From Streptomyces sp. NBC_00154 (GTDB lineage: Bacteria > Actinomycetota > Actinomycetes > Streptomycetales > Streptomycetaceae), in the NCBI RefSeq assembly GCF_026342835.1, contig NZ_JAPEMI010000001.1, positions 7,074,501 to 7,138,500 on the forward strand: a stretch of DNA of 64,000 bases. Reading direction: 5' to 3'. Numbering within the stretch: the stretch's first letter is position 1; every line of letters starts with the position of its first letter. Positions 58,886-64,000 of the stretch are shown one piece after another. Position numbers and translations under genes: made by a program. The notes beneath the pieces are model-generated. The model did no database searches and was not told where the DNA came from. It saw only the letters and a list, made by a program, of their open reading frames with translations.

Positions 58886-59686
58886 TCAGGCGAGGTCCTT
58901 CAGGAAGTCCGAGAGCGCGGAGTGGAGGGTTCCTGGCTGTTCCAAGTGCAGGTCGTGGCCGGTTCGGGGGATGCTCATGGCCACGGTGGTTGGCCGCTGC
59001 CGGAGCATGTCCTCGGTTTCCTGCCGAGGGATGAAGCCCGACTGGGCCAGGACGACCAGGGTCGGGCACGTGATCTGCGCCCACTCGTGCCAGAAGGAAC
59101 GCTGGGCGTTCTCCGCCAGCGAGCGGGTCATCACCTCGCGGTCGAAGCGGGGCCACCATCCGCCTCCGCGCTCTTCCAGCCCGGCTGCCCAGCCTTCGCC
59201 GACGGGTCCGCCGCCGAGGAACTGGGCAGCAGCCTCGCGGGAGATGAATGGTGTCGGCCACGAGTCGAGCCAACTGCCGATGTCGGCAGGGACGTTCGGG
59301 TTCGGGCCGCCTGGGCCGGCCTCGACGAGTACCAGTGCGCGGACCTGCTCGGGGTGTGCGGCGGCGGTGAGCATGGCCGTATGCCCGCCCAGCGACTGGC
59401 CTACCAGGACAGGACGCCGCAGAGCCAGTTGGTCCACGACGGCGATGACGTCGGCGACGTAGGCGTCGCGGGAGACATCCTGCGGGTGGCGTTCGCTGGC
59501 GCCGTGTCCGCGCTGGTCGAGCGCGATGACCCGATGCCGGGGGCTCAGTCTCTGTGCCGTCTGGTCCCATTCGCCTGCGTGACCGGCCAGTCCGTGCAGC
59601 AGGACGACGGGCTGCCCCGGCCCGCCCCAGTCCCGGCAGACAAGTCGGACGCCGTCTCGCGTCACGGTGTGCTCGGACCATGCCAC
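58886..59686 (-). CDS. Alpha/beta hydrolase
   Basis: 266 residues. Canonical fold: oxyanion strand PVVLLHGLAGHAGEWD, nucleophile elbow LVGQSLGGHTAM (Ser in GQSLG), acid in the CPTLVVLAQSGFIP region, and catalytic His in IPRTGHDLHLEQPG. The cap (LDSWPTPFISREAAAQFLGG) is of the haloperoxidase/esterase group. Substrate unknown. GGAGGT lies eleven bases before ATG 59686. Confidence 0.95.
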   Translation of the reverse strand: MAWSEHTVTRDGVRLVCRDWGGPGQPVVLLHGLAGHAGEWDQTAQRLSPRHRVIALDQRGHGASERHPQDVSRDAYVADVIAVVDQLALRRPVLVGQSLGGHTAMLTAAAHPEQVRALVLVEAGPGGPNPNVPADIGSWLDSWPTPFISREAAAQFLGGGPVGEGWAAGLEERGGGWWPRFDREVMTRSLAENAQRSFWHEWAQITCPTLVVLAQSGFIPRQETEDMLRQRPTTVAMSIPRTGHDLHLEQPGTLHSALSDFLKDLA

Positions 59687-59839
59687 GTGGGACCTCCAGG
59701 GGGATCAGCTGAGTTTGAACATGCCGCAAGAGTCTCGGAGCGTGCGACTGGCGGCCGCGTTCGATGCGGGCTCCGGCGCGGACGCGAGGGCGACGGGCTG
59801 GGGCGCGTTCATGGCCTGGTGGCGGTGGGGTGGGTTTTG

Positions 59840-60415
59840 TCAGGGTCGGTGGGTGCGGACGCCGTCCAGGGCGATGTTGAGGATGTGGTCGCGTTGGTCC
59901 GGTTCGGGGTAGGTCGCTCCGGTGATTCCGGCGACCATGCGGATCAAGTCGTCGAAGGTGATGTCGGTGCGGGCCTCGCCGGCTGTCTGGGCGCGGGCGA
60001 GGAGGGGGGCGCCCGCTTCGTACATGGACGCGCGGCAGGAGGTGAACACGGCCGACTGTGTGTCCATCGCCTCGCGGATCGCGCGTTTGGTGGCCATGTA
60101 GTCGACGAAGCGGCGCAACCATGTGGTGAGTGCTTGCCAGGGGGCCTCTGCGGCGACTTCGTCGGCGACCCGGCACAGCGCGTCGACCTCGTCCGCGTAG
60201 ACCGCTTCGAACAGTTCGGTGCGGGAGGGGAAGTTGCGGTACAGCGTGCCGATGCCGACGCCTGCGCGGCGTGCGATGTCCTCGAGTGAGGCGTCGGCGC
60301 CGTGCGCGGCGAAGGCCTCGCGGGCAGCGAGCAGCAGCGCGTCGTAATTGCGTCGCGCGTCGGCGCGGCGAGGGCGCCGGGCCGCGACGATCTCGTTCAC
60401 CGGGGTGTGCGCCAC
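59840..60415 (-). CDS. TetR-family repressor of the adjacent efflux gene
   Basis: 191 residues. HTH at about 20-65: LLLAAREAFAAHGADASLED then IARRAGVGIGTLYRNFPSRT. The C-terminal ligand domain (WLRRFVDYMATKRAIREAMD, DDLIRMVAGITGATYPEPDQ) is of the SbtR/YcdC-like group. Divergent from the MFS transporter at 60693, with two palindromic operators between; it likely represses both genes until a transported drug binds. Confidence 0.95.
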   Translation of the reverse strand: MAHTPVNEIVAARRPRRADARRNYDALLLAAREAFAAHGADASLEDIARRAGVGIGTLYRNFPSRTELFEAVYADEVDALCRVADEVAAEAPWQALTTWLRRFVDYMATKRAIREAMDTQSAVFTSCRASMYEAGAPLLARAQTAGEARTDITFDDLIRMVAGITGATYPEPDQRDHILNIALDGVRTHRP

Positions 60416-60435
60416 AAGGGACTCCTGACTTGAAC

Positions 60436-60474
60436 CGGAGGCGCGCCTCCGTTAATGTGGAGGCGTACCTCCAC
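60436..60474. promoter_or_regulatory. Twin TetR-type operators
   Basis: CGGAGGCGCGCCTCCG (60436-60451) is a perfect 16-bp palindrome; GTGGAGGCGTACCTCCAC (60457-60474) repeats it with 7-bp perfect arms. Both share GGAGGCG-N-CCTCC and lie 20-60 bases from the TetR start, covering the divergent promoters. Confidence 0.85.
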
Positions 60475-60692
60475 TTTAGCAGTGGGCGGGCAGCAGCACT
60501 CGCCGTGCCCCGTCCCGGACCCTCCATCCTCCCGACGCGGCAGTGACGCCGCGCTCCTCATCGTGCCTCCGGGCACCCCCGCGCCCCCCATCGGCGCGGG
60601 CACCCGTTTCCCCTGTCGGAGCGAGCGGCCTCTCGCCGCGCCCCTTGCGTGAAAACGGCCTGCCCGCATGCCCGAGGAAGAAGAAGCTGACT

Positions 60693-62153
60693 GTGTCCGT
60701 ACCATCTCGCCCGCGGTCCTCGCACCGCACCACCTTCGCCGTCCTCGCGGCCGGCTCGGGGGTTTTCTCCCTCCTGCAGTCGCTGATCGCGCCCGCCCTG
60801 CCCACCGTCCAGCACGCGATGCACACCTCGCAGACGACGGTGACCTGGGTGATGACGGCCTACCTGCTGTCCGCCTCGGTCTTCACCCCGATCCTGGGCC
60901 GCGTCGGCGATCTGCTCGGCAAGAAGCGCACGCTGGTCGCCGCGCTTCTGACCGTACTCGCCGGCTGCCTGCTCGCCGCGCTCGCACCGAACATCGGCGT
61001 CCTGATCGTGGCGCGTGTCGTCCAGGGCATGGGCGGCGCCCTGTTCCCGCTCTCCTTCGGCATCATCCGTGACGAGTTCGACTCGTCACGGGTCGGCTCC
61101 GCCATCAGCAACCTCTCCGCGGTCATCGCGGCCGGCAGCGGCCTCGGCATGGTCCTGGCGGGGCCCACCGTGGCCGCGCTCGACTACCACTGGCTGTTCT
61201 GGCTGCCGGTCATCGTCGTCGCGGTGACCGTCGTGCTTGCCGTCCGGCACATACCCGAATCGCCCCGGCGGGCCGAGGGCAGCGTCCACTGGCTCGGTGC
61301 CGGGCTGCTGTCGGCGTGGCTGGTGGCACTGCTGCTGCCGCTGAGCCAGGCGGGCTCCTGGGGATGGGGATCGGCCCGGGTCCTGGGCCTGCTCGCGGCC
61401 GCCGTCGTCCTGTTCGCCCTGTGGCTCCTCGCCGAGGCCCGGGCCGCGCATCCGTTGATCGACCTGCGGATCATGCGGCTGCCCGCCGTGTGGACGACCA
61501 ACACGGTCGCACTGCTCTTCGGCGCGGGCATGTTCGCCCTGTGGTCGTTCTTGCCGGCCTTCACACAGACCCCGGCCGTCGCCGGGTACGGGTTCGGGGC
61601 GGGCGTCACCGGAGCCGGTCTGCTCATGCTGCCGATGCTGGTCGCGATGTTCTTCTCCGGGGTGCTCAGCGGCCGCCTCGCGCCGGTGTTCAGTGCGAAG
61701 GCCCAGCTCGTCACCGGCTCCGCGCTCGCAGCGGCGGCCGGTGGGCTGCTCACCGTTCTGCACGCACAGACCTGGCAGGTCGCTCTCGCCGCGGGCATCT
61801 TCGGCCTGGGCATCGGGCTGGCTTTCGCTTCGATGGCGACGCTCATCGTGCACAGCGTCCCGGCCACTCAGACCGGCGCGGCGACCGGCATGAACGCCAA
61901 CATCCGTACGATCGGCGGCTCGCTGGGCGCCGCGGTCACCGGCCTCCTGGTCACGGCCCGTCTCCAGCCGACGGGCCTGCCCCAGGAGTCCGGCTACACC
62001 CACGGCTTCGCTCTCCTGACGGCCCTCTGCCTCGCCGCCGCTCTGATGGCCCTGTTGATCCCGTCCGCCCGCACGGTACTGAGGCGCCGGGACACCGGCT
62101 CCCCGGACGGCTCACGCACGCCGCGGGAGACGGCGGGAGTGGTTGCCGAGTAG
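60693..62153 (+). CDS. MFS multidrug transporter (DHA2, 14-TM type)
   Basis: 486 residues from GTG 60693. Helix 1 AVLAAGSGVFSLLQSLIAPA; motif A after helix 2 (GRVGDLLGKKRTLVAALLTV); motif C in helix 5 (AAGSGLGMVLAGPTVAALDY). The last helices carry GMNANIRTIGGSLGAAVTGL. Such proteins export drugs with proton influx. A longer in-frame opening exists upstream, but the N-terminal homology starts here. TetR divergent and twin operators make this a standard inducible resistance pair. Confidence 0.95.
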   Translation: MSVPSRPRSSHRTTFAVLAAGSGVFSLLQSLIAPALPTVQHAMHTSQTTVTWVMTAYLLSASVFTPILGRVGDLLGKKRTLVAALLTVLAGCLLAALAPNIGVLIVARVVQGMGGALFPLSFGIIRDEFDSSRVGSAISNLSAVIAAGSGLGMVLAGPTVAALDYHWLFWLPVIVVAVTVVLAVRHIPESPRRAEGSVHWLGAGLLSAWLVALLLPLSQAGSWGWGSARVLGLLAAAVVLFALWLLAEARAAHPLIDLRIMRLPAVWTTNTVALLFGAGMFALWSFLPAFTQTPAVAGYGFGAGVTGAGLLMLPMLVAMFFSGVLSGRLAPVFSAKAQLVTGSALAAAAGGLLTVLHAQTWQVALAAGIFGLGIGLAFASMATLIVHSVPATQTGAATGMNANIRTIGGSLGAAVTGLLVTARLQPTGLPQESGYTHGFALLTALCLAAALMALLIPSARTVLRRRDTGSPDGSRTPRETAGVVAE

Positions 62154-62173
62154 ACCCCGGCTCCCGTTGACGG

Positions 62174-62262
62174 TCAGCGGTTGCTCAGTCGGCCGCGGAT
62201 GTCGTCGAAGTGCTGGTGCACTGCGGCTGTTGCGGCCTCTGCGTCGCCGACATACAGTGCCG
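62174..62262 (-). pseudogene. Possible C-terminal scrap of a regulator (FCD/GntR-like)
   Basis: GGAALYVGDAEAATAAVHQH then FDDIRGRLSNR and stop. The helix with AAxxAVxxH resembles the end of FCD-domain GntR regulators. No start and only about 30 codons, so this is tentative. Confidence 0.3.
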
Positions 62263-62384
62263 CACCGCCCGGCAGGGTGGGGCATGGCCGCACGGGCCTG
62301 ACTGGGCATCAGAACCCGGACAGCTCGCGCGGCCTGCGCCGCGCCCGCACTCATGACAAGGTTCATCGATCGCGGGCCCACCCG

Positions 62385-62882
62385 TCAGGATCCGCCGCAT
62401 TCGCTGTTGTCGCCGCCGGACCGGCACAGCGCACCGGGGTTGATGGAGGGGGAGGTCGGGACGGGCTGTGGGTGCGAGTTACGGTCCGCGTCGTTCATTC
62501 CGATGACGGCCACCAGGACCAGGGCCAGGCCGGCGAGGACTTGGACGCCGAAGCTGATGAATGCGCGGGCCATGAACAAGAGGAGGGCGGAGACCAGGAC
62601 GATGCCGCCGACCACGCCCACGTAGGTGAAGGGGCGGGTGAGGGAGACGGACGAGTTGTCGGCTGCAGGGTCGAACATCTGGTAGCCGGCCGCGTCGAGT
62701 CCGAATACGAACGCGATGAGCGGGGCGATGACGTCGATCGCGAGGAGGCCGATGGCGAGTGCGATGTCTGCGGCCGGGTGCAACCCCCTGCGCCGTTGCG
62801 GCGGCAGAAGATGGTTGCCCCCTGTATAGCGGGGGTGGCGAGTGGGCGACGGCGGGGGATCGGGGGCAGGGGGCGTGGTCAT
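62385..62882 (-). CDS. Membrane protein, DUF6234-like
   Basis: 165 residues from ATG 62882. Pro-rich N-terminus (MTTPPAPDPPPSPTRHPRYT), then three membrane helices: IALAIGLLAIDVIAPLIAFV, YVGVVGGIVLVSALLLFMAR and GVQVLAGLALVLVAVIGMND. The loop DAAGYQMFDPAADNSSVSLT and C-terminal Ser/Pro tail with two Cys follow. The pattern matches Streptomyces membrane proteins I know as DUF6234; that name is from memory. Function unknown. Confidence 0.8.
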   Translation of the reverse strand: MTTPPAPDPPPSPTRHPRYTGGNHLLPPQRRRGLHPAADIALAIGLLAIDVIAPLIAFVFGLDAAGYQMFDPAADNSSVSLTRPFTYVGVVGGIVLVSALLLFMARAFISFGVQVLAGLALVLVAVIGMNDADRNSHPQPVPTSPSINPGALCRSGGDNSECGGS

Positions 62883-63236
62883 CCGTCCAGCGTCCCTCAG
62901 AGGCGGACCGGGGTCCTGAGTGGAAGTACTCAGGATCCCGGCGGGTGGCCGGTGCAGGACCGACGAACCGGTCGACTTCGACGCCTGGGCGCCCTTACCC
63001 GCACCCCTCGGTGTCGTAGCTGACGGTGGCGTCCGACCACGGCCGCCCGCATCGAGGGCCGCCGGTCGGCGTCCGCGTGCCACACCGCCCCGGCGCCAAG
63101 GGCGGGGTGGCGGTGGGCGCGCTGTCCGGATGCCACCGTGAGCGGACCGCTGGGCATTCGAGGTGCGGAACCAGACCGCAGCGAAGCGAGACGCGTGCAG
63201 GCACCGCCGCTGCGGCGCCCGTGTGGCTGAGCCCTG
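62883..63236. other. Gap without supported gene
   Basis: 354 bases between the membrane protein and the SpoIIE-kinase gene, both on the minus strand. Only Arg/Pro-rich shadow frames were seen. Confidence 0.5.
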
Positions 63237-64000
63237 TCATTCGTCCCATTGGCTGAGGAGCACGTCGGCCAGGCCGGTGCCGGGTTTTGCGGCTCTGTCG
63301 TGCAAGGCCTGCTCGGACCAGATGATCTTGCCGCGGGCGGTGTATCGGGTGCCCCAGCGCTGGGCGAGCTGGGCGATCAGGAACAGCCCCCGGCCGCCCT
63401 CGTCGGTGGCCGCCGCGCGGCGCAGATGCGGCGAGGTGCTGGAGCCGTCGGCGACCTCGCAGATCAGACTGTTGCGGTCGTGCAGCAGGCGCAGCCGGAT
63501 GGGCTGGGCGCCGTACCGGATGGCGTTGGTGGCCAGCTCGCTGACGATCAGCTCGGCGGTGAAGGCCAGCTGGTCGAGGCCCCAGGTCTCCAGCCGACGG
63601 GTGACGTCAGCGCGGACGCGGGAGACGACCGCCGGATCGGACGGTACGTCCCACTCGGTGACCTGGCCGGGGTCCAGCAGCCGGGTGCGGGCGATGAGCA
63701 GAGTGACGTCGTCGTGGGTGCGCTCAGGCTGCAGGGCGTCGAAGACTGCCTGGCAGGTCTGTTCCGGGGTGCGGTCGGGGTGACCGGTCAGGGCGTCTCG
63801 CAGGAGGTCCAGGCCGGTGTCGAGATCGCGATGGCGGTCCTTGATCAGCCCGTCGGTGAACAGAGCCAGCCGGCTGCCCTCGGGCAGCTGCAGTGCGGCG
63901 CTTTCGAACGGGAGGCCGCTGCCCAGGCCGAGGGGTGGTGAGAGGGGGGTGTCGGGGAAGGTGACGGTGCCGCCGGGGTGGACCAGGGCGGGGCCGAGGT
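63237..64000 (-). CDS. SpoIIE phosphatase-HATPase regulator, C-terminal part (5' end beyond window)
   Basis: About 254 C-terminal residues are visible. SpoIIE end: LGPALVHPGGTVTFPDTPLS, LALFTDGLIKDRHRDLDTGL and HDDVTLLIARTRLL keep the active-site motifs. The RsbW-type HATPase follows (AELIVSELATNAIRYGAQPI, DEGGRGLFLIAQLAQRWGTR), then a 35-residue tail ending VLLSQWDE. It is closely similar to the gene at 20864, in the same domain order. It should again combine phosphatase and anti-sigma kinase; PAS/GAF sensor domains are expected in the missing part. Confidence 0.94.
   Translation of the reverse strand, partial: LGPALVHPGGTVTFPDTPLSPPLGLGSGLPFESAALQLPEGSRLALFTDGLIKDRHRDLDTGLDLLRDALTGHPDRTPEQTCQAVFDALQPERTHDDVTLLIARTRLLDPGQVTEWDVPSDPAVVSRVRADVTRRLETWGLDQLAFTAELIVSELATNAIRYGAQPIRLRLLHDRNSLICEVADGSSTSPHLRRAAATDEGGRGLFLIAQLAQRWGTRYTARGKIIWSEQALHDRAAKPGTGLADVLLSQWDE

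Noticed and set aside
1..64000. CRISPR arrays, rRNA, prophage or biosynthetic gene cluster
   Set aside because: No regularly spaced repeats, rRNA, phage structural genes or PKS/NRPS/terpene genes were seen.

Overview
This high-GC window (genes with strongly G/C-biased third codon positions) looks like part of a Streptomyces chromosome, probably accessory or arm DNA. The signs are an HspR/HAIR-controlled dnaK-grpE operon, a WhiB-like protein, several SpoIIE/RsbW-type phosphatase-kinase regulators, large secreted peptidases and a pectate lyase. Many truncated gene ends and two insertion sequences show ongoing decay and rearrangement.

Layout. 1-2.1 kb: the 5' part of a zinc dehydrogenase, a small protein and a GNAT acetyltransferase. 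2.2-5.4 kb: an IS1182-type transposase remnant abutting grpE, then dnaK with a HAIR operator and no dnaJ or hspR. 6-13.7 kb: an island of small stress-type proteins (CsbD, CDGSH, hemerythrin HHE, an internally deleted mini-Ku, two DinB proteins, PRC-barrel, a small hydrophobic protein). 13.8-17.5 kb: an aldo/keto reductase lying between two pieces of a broken SDR gene, an XRE regulator and an NmrA-type protein. 17.5-29.3 kb: four large SpoIIE-family regulators, one with an apparently dead phosphatase domain joined to an intact kinase domain, interspersed with an SH3 protein, an IclR regulator and a VanZ protein. 29.9-31.2 kb: colliding gene fragments and an orphan LacI-type operator. 31.2-41.9 kb: secreted degradative enzymes (clan SB peptidase, M4 metallopeptidase, PL1 pectate lyase) with a LacI regulator. 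42-49.3 kb: a kinase-like protein, a PAS-SpoIIE phosphatase with a probable frameshift, a complete IS4-family element with 36-bp inverted repeats and a 10-bp target duplication, an XRE-cupin regulator, a methyltransferase, a WhiB-like protein and a YkvA protein. 49.7-54.5 kb: a FUSC-type membrane protein, an initiator tRNA, an IS110-family transposase and an epimerase remnant. 54.8-64 kb: an aquaporin-like channel, an AhpD-like protein divergent from a MocR regulator, a LOG protein, an alpha/beta hydrolase, a TetR-MFS efflux pair with twin operators, a membrane protein, and the C-terminal part of a further SpoIIE-kinase protein running off the end.

How it fits together. The many partner-switching proteins (PP2C phosphatases that dephosphorylate anti-anti-sigma factors, HATPase domains that act as anti-sigma kinases) together with small stress proteins suggest a region devoted to general or osmotic stress control. 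No sigma factor or STAS antagonist is encoded here, so their partners must lie elsewhere. The middle block is a polymer-degradation region. No CRISPR array, rRNA, prophage or complete biosynthetic cluster was seen.
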